Shown: positions 21,546-36,576, counted from the stretch's first letter. The stretch is DNA of 64,000 nt from Amoebidium appalachense (GCA_963693365.1 CAVNZM010000010.1:3596001-3660000), one strand, 5' to 3'. Translations and numbers: made by a program. Notes: generated by a model not told the origin, from the letters alone.

Positions 21546-22042
21546 CGCCAGGGGACACACAGACACAGTGTCACAGCTAAAAAAAAAAATTTTTTGTACA
21601 CACGCGTGGACGCACTGTGACGAAACGGCGAACGGGCACGAAACCACTTGGCGTGTACTAAACTACTGTTGACTACCACACTCGTATTGATATTTTTTTC
21701 TGCTGCTCTACCACCTGTATATAGACTATTTATACTGAGAACAAATAGAGCACAATTCCTACAACCTTTACCCGGGGCTCAACTAAGGCTAAGCACACCA
21801 TACTACCTATACACATCTATGCGCGTCTTCTTGGCATGTAGTTGTCAGTGCTTATTAATTCAAAGACGGATAAGGAACACAACGTCCTAACACACCCACA
21901 AGGCGCTCTCTTTACACAAGAATACCTTCCATATATTCACCCGCGCGTAAGGCCGCCGGTTCTCCGTGCATAACACGCACGAATCTATGTGCACTCGTGC
22001 GGGAGCTCGTACTCTGGGCCATTGAACAGAAATACACGTGTG

Positions 22043-22176
<134 letters not shown>

Positions 22177-22320
22177 TCCTACACCCCCCCCCCCCCACAC
22201 ACACACACTCACACACACACACGTACGAACACACACACACTCAAACCAGTAGGTTATGTACCTTTCAGCGAATAATGACGTCCTAGCTTAAAACGGGACG
22301 ATCACCCACACCAATTCCTG

Positions 22321-23562
22321 ATGTCTCAAAAAGCTGTCTTTGCAACCAAAATGGACAACCAGTTTCTGCGTTGGCATATACGACGCAGATGGCTACTGCA
22401 AGCCATCACCATGATGTCACTGTGTGCAGTGATCTACACTTTTCTCTCGGCATCGTACGAAGAACCCGAAACACTCACCCTCGAAAACGACCAACTAGGT
22501 GTATATTCACCGAAAAACAAACCGGATAATGTCTTAGAGGAGCACGATACTCTCCCTCTGCTTCAGGCCCCGGGAGGTGTCGAGGAAAAGACTTTACTGG
22601 AAATCCCTACGGGAAAACGGGAATCCCTACTTTCCCGATCTCCTGGTAACGGCCTGGAGGGTGATGTGACGAGTTATTTCCCGGTTTTGGAGCAAGCGCG
22701 CGCGAAACATGAGAGCCTTTTTCTTCCTGTAGTCCTTGAGAATGGGTATACGGGTGTGGAAACTGTGTGCAATCCGATGAATGACAGGAAGGATCGATCC
22801 GACCGCATCATACATGTGGCCATTGGTGTTTTGAGCGGGTCCATGCCGAAGTATCGTGACAGGAGGCAGAAATGGCGGGAGGCGTGGTCGAAATGGCCGG
22901 CGAAAATGCGGGTGCTCGCCGTGATGAGATTCTTCGTGGCGCTTCCGGAAACATCCGAACAACTGCGCGCACTCCAGGATGAGGCGGATGAGCACAAAGA
23001 CATGATCATCCTGGGCCACAGGGATCACTACACGAACATCACGATGAAGAGCATTGGTGTGTTCACGTGGGGGGCGGAAATGTGCGGGTCGTACTACACC
23101 GTAAAGACGGATGACGACACCTTCATTCATCTTCCGCGGCTTCTGATGAAACTCTACACCCTCACCCCTACCGCCATATACGCGGGAACAAAATTGAACT
23201 CGGTACCCTGGCACCCCTTAAGAAACCCGCAATCGCAATGGTACACGCCACTTAAGGAATTTCCTTTTAAGGAAGGTCCGGGGTACATTCGCGGCGCCAT
23301 GATTGTAATGTCGTGGGACTTGGCTTCGGTGGTTGCTAGGGTGAGGCACAGCCCCAATTTTCATTGGTTGGCCCACGAAGACGTGACTTTGGGATATATT
23401 TTGGCCCCCTTAAAACCGAATTTATTAGATATCCCGTTGACGTTTTCGCCCCGGCAGTGCAAGGAGAGTGCGGTGGCTGTTCACTATGTCCCCGCGGATA
23501 AACTTTCAGTGTTGATGGAAAATGTGTTGAATAAGAGGCCGTTGTGCCAGGGATATCCGTAG
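22321..23562 (+). CDS. GT31-like Golgi beta-1,3-glycosyltransferase
   Basis: Intronless, 413 aa. It is a type II membrane protein: short basic cytoplasmic N-terminus, one membrane segment at about residues 23-42 (LLQAITMMSLCAVIYTFLSA), a stem to about residue 150, then the catalytic domain. Family signatures of beta-1,3-galactosyl/N-acetylglucosaminyltransferases (Pfam Galactosyl_T) are visible: DRRQKWREAW near the domain start, RFFVALPET, and the metal-binding DxD as KTDDDTFIHL (D264-D266). YIRGAMIVMSWDLA and the EDV motif at E353-D354 (AHEDVTLGYIL) follow. It probably adds a sugar from a UDP-sugar to glycoprotein or glycolipid glycans in the Golgi; donor and acceptor cannot be read from sequence. 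N-I-T at residues 239-241 is a potential N-glycosylation site. Confidence 0.88.
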   Translation: MSQKAVFATKMDNQFLRWHIRRRWLLQAITMMSLCAVIYTFLSASYEEPETLTLENDQLGVYSPKNKPDNVLEEHDTLPLLQAPGGVEEKTLLEIPTGKRESLLSRSPGNGLEGDVTSYFPVLEQARAKHESLFLPVVLENGYTGVETVCNPMNDRKDRSDRIIHVAIGVLSGSMPKYRDRRQKWREAWSKWPAKMRVLAVMRFFVALPETSEQLRALQDEADEHKDMIILGHRDHYTNITMKSIGVFTWGAEMCGSYYTVKTDDDTFIHLPRLLMKLYTLTPTAIYAGTKLNSVPWHPLRNPQSQWYTPLKEFPFKEGPGYIRGAMIVMSWDLASVVARVRHSPNFHWLAHEDVTLGYILAPLKPNLLDIPLTFSPRQCKESAVAVHYVPADKLSVLMENVLNKRPLCQGYP

Positions 23563-23649
23563 GAAAGTACATACTATGTGCATGCGCAGATGTTTTGGGG
23601 TTTTGCAATAGAAGTACTTTTTATTTTATTTTTATGTGTTTGTTTATTT

Positions 23650-23809
23650 ATTTAGTTTTTTTTTTTTATTTTTTTTTTTTTTTTTTTTTTTTTTTTGGGG
23701 GGGGGGGGGGGGGAGGTTAAAAGGAGGGGTATTTCGTGCTTTGAATGTATGTATCTACTTCTTTGGTAGATGTTGGTTGGCACGTGCTTGCACACACACA
23801 CAGAGTGAG

Positions 23810-23841
<32 letters not shown>

Positions 23842-23883
23842 GTACACGTACACGCACATTCACACACACGTGATACACACACA

Positions 23884-23960
<77 letters not shown>
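23650..23960. repeat. Poly-T/poly-G junction and (CA)n block
   Basis: Poly-T (23656-23696) passes directly into poly-G (23697-23713), followed by unique sequence and (CA)n (23890-23958). It begins about 90 bp after the glycosyltransferase stop. Confidence 0.9.
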
Positions 23961-23979
23961 TATGTATATCCCCGCACAA

Positions 23980-24839
23980 TCACAGAACAGAGCGGACACT
24001 TAACTAGGGCATAGGGCAGGCAGGCGGCTAAGGGTGGGACGGGTGTCCTTTACCCATCTGCACACTATATCTAGATTTGCCAGTATTATCAAAGATATTT
24101 TGATGAATGCATCATCGTCTGTGTACATATGTCTGTTTAAAACTGAATGAAGGCGTGTGCATATATTAACTTTCAGTATGGTGAGAGTGAAGTGTACAGT
24201 TTGCAGGATAGGTCATAGTTGACCTTTTCTCTCAGAATGTCTGTCCTATTTAAATATTATATACTACCGGACGGTAACCTTTCAATCGTGTACGAATAGA
24301 AAGATAAATGGTGCCATCTGCGCAGAGTTAGGCCCAGCGCTTGCATGTCCACCTCCTCCCCGGAAATTCACGTAATTGTTTGTTGAATGCCATTTGGGGG
24401 CTTTGTCTCTGTTTCTTAAATGGAAAGATGGGGTGGGGGGGGGGGGGGGGAGGGGGAGGGGGACAGTCACGGAGGGCAAGGATTATCTCGACTCCCGTGG
24501 TTTTGCACATGAACTTGTAAGTTTCTCCAATCAGCTTTCATATCGATTGGCTTATTCAGTCGGCCCGTTCCTCTTTTAGTAATGCTCTACTTTATCAGAA
24601 TCATTGTATCTGAGCGTGCGATCGCAATAGTAATTTCGGTTTGGTCGGTTTGATCGGTCTCTGTTTCCAAGTCTTAAACGCATTCTTCAAAGACAGGTCG
24701 CCCTATATTTCCCCTCTCTCTATCTCCGTCTCCCCTTCCTCCCCCCAACTCTTACCCTTCCCCGATTTCACCATCCCAGCCCCTATTTCTTTCCCTCTCT
24801 CTTGTCTTTCTTTCTCTCCTCTCTCTTTCCCCCTGTGCC

Positions 24840-24879
<40 letters not shown>

Positions 24880-24939
24880 TCCCCCACCATCTCCCCCGTT
24901 TACTCTCCAGATGGCAGGAAAATGACCCCATACGATTTT
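23980..24939. other. Intergenic, no gene recognised
   Basis: Mostly unique sequence with a G tract (24436-24462) and a C tract (24843-24876). Open frames are short or run into the homopolymers. Confidence 0.5.
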
Positions 24940-25095
24940 ATTGTTTGATACCATGTACTTTTCTTTACGCACCAAAACTTCCTGCCCAAATTCCTGTATT
25001 TGGCTTATCCGTGAGATCGCGCGCGAATTATTGGTCCATACATTTTTTTAGATCATCGGCAATATTCCTACTTTTCTATTGCTTTATATATGTAT
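24940..25095. mobile_element. Partial copy of the 12612-12917 foldback element
   Basis: CAAAACTTCCTGCCCAAATT, GTATTTGGCT, GAGATCGCGCGCGAATTATT and GGTCCATACAT match the complement of 12800-12870 in order. The flanking T-rich arms also align. It is truncated relative to the complete element. Confidence 0.65.
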
Positions 25096-25335
25096 CGTGG
25101 GGAATAAATGATTCCTCTGCGACCATGTTTTACACAGCGCTTGTGTATGTGGGTGTGTTGGTGTGCCACTTTGGGGAGGGGAAGGGGCTGACGGGGAGAG
25201 GGGAAGGGGGGGGGGGGGGGGGGGGGGAGGTAGGAAAAGGGGGAGGGAAGGGGGGGAGGGGTGTTGCTGTGATGCATGGCGTGCGTGCTTGCGTGAGTTT
25301 GTGTGTGTGATGTGCCAGTCTGTGTACACGTGTGT

Positions 25336-25340
<5 letters not shown>

Positions 25341-25433
<93 letters not shown>

Positions 25434-25450
25434 GTGCGTGTGTGTGTGTG
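25341..25450. repeat. (GT)n microsatellite
   Basis: About 90 bp near-pure GT repeat, preceded by G tracts (25207-25228). Confidence 0.9.
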
Positions 25451-25699
25451 TGTGCACTGTGTGTGTGTGTGTGTTTTCACTATTTTTTGTTCTTTTTTAT
25501 TTTTATCCGTTTTGTTCCCAGAGGGACCCCTAGGGGACCCTTAGAGAAACTACCGTTCCACCCAGCCCCGACTACACTCTTCTAGCTAGGGTGCTACGGT
25601 GCCAATAGATAACTTTACACACCATTACCAATCCTAACTATATGTGCATGCTTAGTTAGCCCAAGTTTTCTCACCCCAGCCTCCGTGGTCACGGTAGGT

Positions 25700-26679
<980 letters not shown>

Positions 26680-26689
26680 CGGGTCCTCG

Positions 26690-27575
26690 GAGTCCAAGAG
26701 AAGGTGCCCGCCTTTTAATATTAGAATTAACGTAGTTTCCCGAATTCACGTACTTGGCCATATGGTGTTTGTGGTATAGAGGATGGCAAAATAATAGCAA
26801 AGAAGCATACGCATTTCAATGCTGGACATTCAAAGTGGGAGGAAACCTGCATGTCAATCGATTGTTTTTGAGGTTCCCCCCCCCTCCCCCCCATTCCCCC
26901 CTCCCCCTCCCTCCCCCCTCCCCCCTCCACCCCCTAATCACCCCCCCCCCTCCCCCCCCCCCCCCCCACAACCTTCCCCCTCTCTCATACAGGATCCCTC
27001 TCCTTCCGCACATGCCGTAAAGCCTTAGTTCGAATTCGGCCCTGTATATTATGGCTCTGTACGTATACCTTGTTGGGTGGAAGTTGCAGCTTTGGTTGCG
27101 GTGATGTCGCAGATGCAGGCGGCAGGAATGTAAACAGCCGTACAGCCACAGCTTTTCGACCAATAGGAATAGATCTTGTCCTGATAGCAAGCTATTGGAA
27201 AAACTGTAGCCCGAACTCACCACACCACACACACACAACTTCTTTGCAGTGTACAGCAGTTCCCGTAAAGTTTTTCGTCTGCGCTTAGGGGGTTAGCACA
27301 CACGCCATACACCGGCAACACCAGCACGTTTTGCTATAAGGACGCCTGGGGCAGGGACTTTAGCGCTAGTCCACTAGATCCATTCTAGACCACACAGTAG
27401 ATAGGGGGGTGTGGTGACGGCCTCCCCAGGCCTCACCCCTCTTTGGTGTAACTACTGTTGGCTGAGCACCTTATAGCATAGCTGGTTTTATACGGTCTGC
27501 TCTTGTACACCTACACACACCGACACACAAAATAAGTATACGAAAATACAGTGAATACACTACAAAATACACCAC
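26690..27575. other. Unassigned unique and C-rich DNA upstream of the MFS cluster
   Basis: C-rich tract at 26876-26975, otherwise unique sequence. ACCAATAGGAAT at 27159-27170 is repeated exactly at 31955 upstream of the intact MFS gene, so this may be a leftover regulatory segment. No gene seen. Confidence 0.4.
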
Positions 27576-27581
27576 CTTCCC

Positions 27582-27692
27582 TGATTGGCAGCGTTGACCA
27601 ATCGCAGCGCAGAACTCGTTTAGCCAATCGAATAAACGCATTTGAACCAATCGGAAATCAACACCACTCTATCCCCATGGTATATAAAAAGG
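27582..27692 (+). promoter_or_regulatory. CCAAT-array/TATA promoter of MFS copy 1
   Basis: ATTGG at 27583, then CCAAT boxes at about 27598, 27623 and 27647 (each CCAATCG), then TATATAAAAA at 27681-27690. The ATG at 27883 is about 200 bp downstream. The arrangement matches that of the other MFS copies. Confidence 0.7.
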
Positions 27693-27882
27693 AGCGAATT
27701 CAGAATGCGATTCATAATCGGTGTCAAAAACCACGTGAACGAACGCATTTGCATTTCTTACACAGTGCGCGTACTACTTACGCTCGAAACATGATCATAT
27801 ATATCTTGGGATACAAAAATTGCAAGCGCTTGCACATTTATAGTTCGCATATAATATAGATACTTATTTAAAAAAAAACACA

Positions 27883-29494
27883 ATGGCGCATACACAACAG
27901 ACATATACGAACAGCTGCAGCTGCAGTATGGACAATGCTGACATGACGATTCTCTCTATGCCTCCGGCATCACTCTTCACAGAACCCCAAAACACCAAAA
28001 CAAACACCTATCATGCGACCGAAAGTCCAGAAAGAAGAAAGCACAGTTTTTGACATTAGCATGTACACTACTTGCTGGTCGTTTCTTCGCTCAATGCACC
28101 CAAACATAGCCCTCACTATCTGTTACCAAACACTCTTCGGTGGATACATTGGTATGCTCTTCACCATACAGACACCTTACAACGACAAAACGACGCACAA
28201 CCTCATGCAAATCTGTTATCTCATTGCCGCCCGCGGGGGCACTTAAAGTGTTTGCAGGGTTTCCCGCACAATATCTCGCCAACCGCTACGGCAGAGTCGC
28301 AGTCATTCGCCTGGCCATGGGTGGCATCTTTGGTATCGTCGCGGTTGCCCTACAAGCCGCGAACCTTTTTCAACCTTTCGACAATTGGGAGAAAAACCAC
28401 GCGTTTCTCGCAGCTGGAGTATGCGCCGAGGCAGTTCACCAAGGTATTACAAAGCCGTCCATCGGTGCGCTCTATGCCGCGGCCGTACCGACTGCGTGCC
28501 GCAGCAAATACGAGTCTCTGCGCACTGTGTGCAACCTGCTGGCGTCGGCGGGGGGGCCTCTTCTCAGCTTAATGATATTCGCGATTGTCCGCAACGAGTG
28601 CGGTATGAAACCTATGACTGTAGTCTACGCTGGTTGCCTTGTTCTGTTTTTGGGCGCGTTGGTGTTTCTTCCGTTTTTCAAGGATGCTACTAGAGCTCGC
28701 TGCCATGGCCTGAGGAGCATGCGCACGCACAGGATTTGGAGTCTGGTGCGACACAGACACACACGCCGCAGGCACACACGTCACAAATCTCCCCAATCAC
28801 TTTTGCATGCGCCGAAAAAACGAAAAGCACAACTGGTATCGTCGTCCAAGAATTAAAAGCCATCGTATCTTCCACCACATCCCGCGGGATTCCCAGGGAG
28901 TGGGTCCCATACTTGATCGCCGCCGCCGACATTTTCGAGGCGTTCCAGGGCATGGCCGCTCGGCTTTACATCATTATGTTCGTTAAAGACGTGGGTTTCT
29001 CCAGTATCGTTGTTGATGTTCTCTGCATGCTCGCCCCCCTTTTTTCTAGCGTCATGGCTTTCCTTGCAAATCTTGCCGTTCGTCGGATGGGACGGATGCC
29101 CGTGGTTTTCGTTCTCCGAATGATGAGCATGGGTGGGCTGATGATAATGCCGGCTCCATCAAAATTCTGTGCTCCTGTTCCCTTGTTGTATTGCATCATC
29201 TACTTGGTGAGGACAGGCGCACACGAAGCGTCGATGTCCCTGTCTAGATCCGTTATGATGGACTGCTGCCCGCCCAATCAGACGAGCTGTTGGCAGTCTG
29301 TTGAATGTGTTGTGAACCTCGTCTCTACGACTTCTGTTATCTTGGGTGGTGAGATTGTTGTGCAGTTGGGTTATGCACCGCTCAAGTATATTACTGGTGC
29401 CGTGCAGATGGTGGGACTTATTCCTTATATTCCTCTGTTTACGATTGTGAAGCGCGAGAGCGAGTCGAAGGGAACGGCGAATCAAAACGAATGA
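27883..29494 (+). pseudogene. MFS-type transporter, paralogue 1, frameshifted
   Basis: Homologous along its length to the intact copy at 32645-34282, but the frame changes three times. It starts at ATG 27883 (MAHTQQT, matching MANTLLAQ of the intact copy). It shifts near 28045, shifts again in a G5 run at 28237-28241 (removing one G restores ARGALKVFAGFPAQYLAN), and shifts back in the central loop between about 28685 and 28735. The rest stays open to the TGA at 29494. The conserved blocks PSIGALYAAAVPTACRSKYE, LANLAVRRMGRMPVVF and MMDCCPPNQTSCWQS remain. With three lesions it is most likely a pseudogene; single-base errors in homopolymers cannot be excluded for one of them. No intron explains the shifts. 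Confidence 0.75.
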
Positions 29495-29499
29495 TTAGA

Positions 29500-31090
<1,591 letters not shown>

Positions 31091-31129
31091 ACAGGGGAGG
31101 ATGGGTACTGTAGAAGGGGAACGAATGTG

Positions 31130-31177
31130 TTGCTACTGTGTGTGCGCGTGTGTTTCTGCGTGTCTGTGTGTTTGTGT

Positions 31178-31213
<36 letters not shown>

Positions 31214-31234
31214 GTGTGTGTGTGCGTGCGTGTT

Positions 31235-31299
<65 letters not shown>

Positions 31300-31670
31300 G
31301 TACGTGTGTGTGCGTGTGCATGGTGTATACATGTGTGCGTGTGCATGAGTGCGTGCGTATGTAGGTCCGTGTGCGTGTACACACGTGTGTGTCTGACGTG
31401 TACTACGTGTGCGTGTGAATGTGTCTGCACATGTTTGTATGTGTTCCGCGTGTGTGTACGTATATATATATGTGTGTGTGTGTGCGTGTGTTTGTGCGTG
31501 TGTTTGTGCGTGTGTGTGCGTGCGTTCGCCGGGTGTGTGTGTGTGTGTATGTGTGTGTGTGGGGGGCATGCACTCTGGGGCTCAATCTCATGGGGCGGAG
31601 GGTGGGGTGGGGGGGGGGGGTGGGGGTGGGGGGAGGAGGGGGTGGGGGGGGAGGGGGAAGGGAGGGGGTG
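31130..31670. repeat. GT-rich block with G tracts
   Basis: Interrupted GT repeats (31180-31330, 31470-31560) then a G-rich tract (31600-31670). Confidence 0.85.
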
Positions 31671-31862
31671 TTACCAGGTTGTTTGTCAAAAGGAGTGTTT
31701 GTATCATTGTCACGGTACGCTGTTTGGGTGAGTTTTTCCCGCGGCGCCTCTTCCTGCTGTGTTTTTGTCATGCAGTAACAGCGACTCGCGGCGTGTTTTC
31801 ACCTCTGTACATGTGTGTGGTGCACCGTTACCCGGGCGATGAAACGGCCCGCTGCCTTCGCT

Positions 31863-31966
31863 CCAATCAATTCGCTCGCTTTCTCGTTCACCAATCATAA
31901 TGGGCCCCCTTACAAGGTTAAATTTAGCCAATCGGAATTTGATTACTTTCGAGCACCAATAGGAAT
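31863..31966 (+). promoter_or_regulatory. CCAAT-box cluster upstream of the intact MFS gene
   Basis: Four CCAAT boxes at about 31863, 31891, 31928 and 31956. The last lies in ACCAATAGGAAT, which also occurs at 27159. They sit about 500 bp upstream of the TATA box at 32454. Confidence 0.55.
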
Positions 31967-32453
31967 ACAGCTACTTTTAGGGATTGAAATTACATCTCAA
32001 AGTCGTCGTATTAACGAGTAGCCATTCAGCAGCGCTGTTAGTTTTATTAGTCGACGTATTACCCATTCGTAGCAGTCAAGTAGGCCTCAAAACTGTATTG
32101 TGATGTTTTTTATGTTCAATTGGGTGTTTTATTATGATAAAATGATCAGATGGTCAGTTGGGCACTCCAGATATATGAATATATAGAGCCATGTTTGCTA
32201 GACGGGGTCCGTAATTAATGATTGGAAAGAAGAATCATTAAGTTACAAACATAACAGTGAAATTTTGTTAATATGTTGGGTCTATATAAGTCTAAATTGA
32301 AACAAAGCCCACATAATATGATATGTGCGATTTAGAATTTCCGATAGTACGGTTGCTCAGGTAGCGAAGCCAAACTTTGTGACCCCCCACAAGTTCAACC
32401 CCTGGCTATTTGGAGAATGTCAGAGTCACATTCCATGGCGGCTTGCAGGCTCC

Positions 32454-32460
32454 TATAAAA
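32454..32460 (+). promoter_or_regulatory. TATA box of the intact MFS gene
   Basis: TATAAAA at 32454-32460, 185 bp before the ATG. It is followed by CAGTCAAACAACTCAGTCATG, an initiator-like segment resembling the TCAGTCAG downstream of the paralogue-3 TATA box. A second TATATAAG-like site is at 32283. Confidence 0.6.
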
Positions 32461-32644
32461 TTCCTCGGGCCCAGTCAAACAACTCAGTCATGCAAACGCA
32501 ACGCATCCGGCATACACTGTCGCCCGAAGGCAGTAAGATGTTGTTTCCGATTATAAATTAGAATACATCCCCGCCCTTTTCATATACCAAACAGTACATT
32601 ATTTAGCCTCCTTTCCCTTTTTTTTTAATCCTTTAGCCTGCAAA

Positions 32645-34282
32645 ATGGCAAACACGTTGTTAGCACAAGGCGCCACACAACAGAACGAAGAGTTCGTCAA
32701 CATCGAACTCAACACAATGCCAAAACCAACCGAACAGTCAAACGCGGAAGAAACCACACACGCAGTTGAAGAATCCCCGGGCAATAACGAGAGTCTCTGG
32801 GCGTTTATACGCGGACTCCACAGAAACATCGCTCTCACTCTCTGTTACCAAATGGTGTTCGGCGCTTGCAACGGAATGCTGTTCACTGTCCAGACTCCCT
32901 ACATCGACGAAAAGACACAGAACCCCGTATATACAGGCTACATTGCTGCTTGGCGCGGTATTGCAAAAGCGATCAGCGGCCTTCCCGCGGCGTACCTTGC
33001 TGATAACCACGGAAGGGACTCCGTCATTCGCGTTGGTGGTCTTGTTGGGCTGGTAGGAACCCTCCTGCAGGTTGCCAGTCTTCTCAACGCCCTCCCCACC
33101 GTGAAGGAAAACTACTTTCTTCTTGCAGCTGGTATATGCACAGAGGCACTTCACCAAGGTATTGCAATGCCCTCTATCGGTGCGCTCTATGCCGCGGCCG
33201 TACCGACTGGGTGCCGAAGCAAATACGAGTCTCTGCGTACGGTGGTCAACCTGTTGGCGTCGGCGGCAGGGCCCATTTTGAGCATCGCCGTTTTTGCATC
33301 CATCGGCAACAAGTGGACATTGCCGTGCATGACGGCGGTCTACCTTGCATCATTGGTTCTCTTTTTGTGCTCCAATGCGTTTTTCCCGTTTTTTAAGGAT
33401 TCTCGCCGCAAATCATCGCAGACTTCTAACGAGCAAGGCGCCGTCGCCGTAGAACCGGCGGGAGCTCAGGGTGACGTTTCGAATAATGATACAGAGCCGA
33501 TCAACACAATGTGTAGGACTGACCCGGAAGCATGTCAGCCCTCAACCTCTGCCACTGTTACCACCCCTGCAGGACAAGTAACCTTCAGCGAATGTTCCAA
33601 TGCGAAGAAGAACGCACCCGTAGCAACCGTCGAGATCGAAAACCAAAGCACATGCACGACTTCAAGCACAAGCATAAACACGTGTACATTTGCAGCAGAC
33701 ACCACCCACGTGTTTGCAAAGTGGGTGCCCCATTTCATGGCGGCCGCAGATATTCTCGAAGCGCTTCAGGGCATGGCCTACCGGTTCATACTTGTGTTTC
33801 TCGTCAACGAACTCGTTTTCAGTCCCATTTTAGTCGACGTTATCGCTCTTCTTTCCCCTCTTTTCGCCGCTGTAATGGTCTTTCTTGCAAACATTGCTGT
33901 TCGCCGGTTCGGCCGCATGCCTGTTATATTCGCACTGCGGCTCGTTAGTGCTCTAGGTATGCTATTTCTAGCTCTCCCTCAACATCTTTGGCGCGAAGCA
34001 CCGTGGGCGTTTTGCATCGTCTATCTTCTTAGGACCGGGGCCCGTGAGGCTTCTATGCCCCTGACTAGAGCCGTCGTGATGGACTACTGCCCGCCCAATG
34101 AAATGAGCCGCTGGCAGTCTGTGGATTGTTTTGTTAGCCTTGTGGGTCTTTGTTCGGCTATGATAGGTGGTGTGATGATAAACTGTTTGGGATATGCCTA
34201 TTTGTGGTTGGTTGCGGGCGCTGTGCAGGTTGTCGGTCTGGCTCCTTACATCCCTCTGTTCTCCGTTGTTAAGGGACAGTAA
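32645..34282 (+). CDS. MFS-type membrane transporter, intact paralogue
   Basis: Intronless, 545 aa, with two hydrophobic halves of about six membrane segments each, joined by a hydrophilic, Ser/Thr/Asn-rich loop at about residues 255-357. The loop between segments 2 and 3 has a motif-A-like sequence (YLADNHGRDSVIRV, about residues 116-130), mirrored in the second half by VRRFGRMPVIFALR (about 418-431). A conserved block near the end (VVMDYCPPNEMSRWQS, about 477-492) resembles the segment 10-11 loop of other facilitators. It would move a small solute across a membrane by proton coupling or facilitated diffusion; the substrate is unknown. The start is chosen by the Met at 32645, matched by copy 1. 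This is the only one of three tandem paralogues without lesions. AATAAA at about 34485 is a candidate poly(A) signal. Confidence 0.82.
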   Translation: MANTLLAQGATQQNEEFVNIELNTMPKPTEQSNAEETTHAVEESPGNNESLWAFIRGLHRNIALTLCYQMVFGACNGMLFTVQTPYIDEKTQNPVYTGYIAAWRGIAKAISGLPAAYLADNHGRDSVIRVGGLVGLVGTLLQVASLLNALPTVKENYFLLAAGICTEALHQGIAMPSIGALYAAAVPTGCRSKYESLRTVVNLLASAAGPILSIAVFASIGNKWTLPCMTAVYLASLVLFLCSNAFFPFFKDSRRKSSQTSNEQGAVAVEPAGAQGDVSNNDTEPINTMCRTDPEACQPSTSATVTTPAGQVTFSECSNAKKNAPVATVEIENQSTCTTSSTSINTCTFAADTTHVFAKWVPHFMAAADILEALQGMAYRFILVFLVNELVFSPILVDVIALLSPLFAAVMVFLANIAVRRFGRMPVIFALRLVSALGMLFLALPQHLWREAPWAFCIVYLLRTGAREASMPLTRAVVMDYCPPNEMSRWQSVDCFVSLVGLCSAMIGGVMINCLGYAYLWLVAGAVQVVGLAPYIPLFSVVKGQ

Positions 34283-34623
34283 TTGAATGTATGTACATAT
34301 ACTGTAATTGATTAGGAGTTTTTAATTTGAAGAAACGTGATATACGGTGTTGAGATTTTCCTCAGGTGGTGAGGCCTGTACACACCTAATTTGTTATTTT
34401 ATCGCAGCCTCGATAAAACGTTTAGTAAAATGGTTAGAAAACAAACAAAAAAATTACTACTCTTTGAAAATGTACATAGCCGATGAATAAAACAGCAATT
34501 CGTTTATAGTGAAACAAAGCAACACAAAAATACGACGTTTCTTGAGGGTGGCTTCCGCCGGTCAATCCGGGGATACAAAATATTGGAGGGGATGTGGGGG
34601 TAGTCGGAATTTGTTTTCTTTTT

Positions 34624-34666
<43 letters not shown>

Positions 34667-35040
34667 TCGGGGGGAGCTGGAGGGGGGGAGGGGGGGGGGG
34701 GGGGGGGGGGGGGCACCCACCTCTTCCATGCGGCTTAGGGAGGGGATAAGGGGTAGGTGAGGGTAAGGGTCAACCGCCTAACCGAACCCTCCCCCCCCCC
34801 CCCCTCCCCCCTCCCCCCTCCCCACCTTCCCCCCGGGGGGTTATAGACCTGTATTGTGTTTTGTGTCTGTGTGTGTGTCAAGGGGGGGGGGGAGGGGGGG
34901 GGTTGGAGTGCAGACTTACACGCACTCCACAATATGTGTCTATTAGCTTTACAATTGCTTCCGTGTACACAGACACACGCTGACACACGATCACCACATG
35001 CACGAAACACATAGTTCGAGGAATGTTGCCAATTGTGTTT
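34283..35040. other. 3' flank and low-complexity spacer
   Basis: AT-rich 3' flank with GATGAATAAAACAG at about 34482, then (GT)n (34629-34664), G and C tracts (34683-34713, 34792-34835). No gene. Confidence 0.7.
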
Positions 35041-35052
35041 AGACTGCAAACG

Positions 35053-35154
35053 ATTGGTTCACTGGTCCAAGAGCTCTCTAAATGTAAGTAACCAATCCGA
35101 TTAGCACCTGGCATCCGGATTCCATTCCAGACTGATGCCCCACGGGTATATAAG
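35053..35154 (+). promoter_or_regulatory. Orphan CCAAT/TATA promoter
   Basis: ATTGG at 35053, CCAAT at 35092 and TATATAAG at 35147-35154, followed at about 35184 by TTTAGTCAG, similar to the sequence after the TATA box of MFS paralogue 3. No ORF follows; the downstream DNA turns into GA repeats. It is probably the remains of a lost gene copy. Confidence 0.5.
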
Positions 35155-35455
35155 CCACGTCTCTGCCAGGTGCAGACACGGAGTTTAGTCAGGGAGTTCA
35201 CACACTGAAAGCCGTAAAAACGGGTCAGCGCCCGAGCGCGCCACCACGACCCTTGACACAGCGGACTCTACTTCCAACAGGGGGAAGGAGGTGGGAGGGG
35301 GGACCGAGGGGGGGAGGGGAGGGGAGAGCGGAACCCACTCCTTCAGCACCATTAGTATCGAATATCATATAATGCGAGTGTTTGGCAGTGGCACAACCCT
35401 AAACCGTAAACACTATCGTTTGGCCCATACAATATGACCGATAAATTTTTTTTTA

Positions 35456-35706
<251 letters not shown>

Positions 35707-35762
35707 CATTGTTTGTGTGTGTGTGTGTGCGCGCTCGCGTGCGTGCATGCGTGTGTGTGTGC

Positions 35763-35825
<63 letters not shown>

Positions 35826-35968
35826 ACGGTGTGTGTGTATGTGTGCAATTCACGAAACTGAAAAGTCACACACACACACACACACAAGCGTGCGCGCGCA
35901 CGCGCACACACACACGCGCGCACACGCACACGCACACAACCACAATCACGCTCAGACAGATACGCATG

Positions 35969-36004
<36 letters not shown>

Positions 36005-36070
36005 TGCACACACGGACACACGCGCACACACACGACGCAGCGGCAGACAATCTCTCCCTACCCCCTTCCC

Positions 36071-36110
<40 letters not shown>

Positions 36111-36576
36111 ACACACACACACCTAACACATTTCACATGCACAACCTCTTCAACCCCCTATCCCCATTTCACCTGAAACACATACGGAGTACAACACACA
36201 CACACACGTATATGCCTTTTCCCCTCATTAAAGTGCACACCATAAAGGAGAAGGCGAGGGAAGAGGGGGGGGGGGGGGGGGGGGGGGGGGGGAGGGGGGA
36301 GGAGCTTGGAAGATATGTTACTTGGAGATGGTTGAATCAGATGGTGCAAGAGCGTGGATATGATTATCTTAGTCATTATCTCCTCCGTATCCGTGAGTAA
36401 GACATTTTTGTATTTTCTTCACTGAGACATCTGTGATATCTCGCATGCTTCTCTTTTGATGAGCTTATCAATAAAGTCATTATAAGAAAAGGAAAAAAAG
36501 AAAAGAAAATACAGTCGGGGTTACGAAAGAACGAATTTTATGCCCTGTCTGCAGGTAGCCGCTCGCCGCTCCGTAT

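Noticed and set aside
28013-28246. Separate small genes in the MFS copy 1 region
   Set aside because: The three frames join into one homologue of the intact gene when single-base lesions are allowed.
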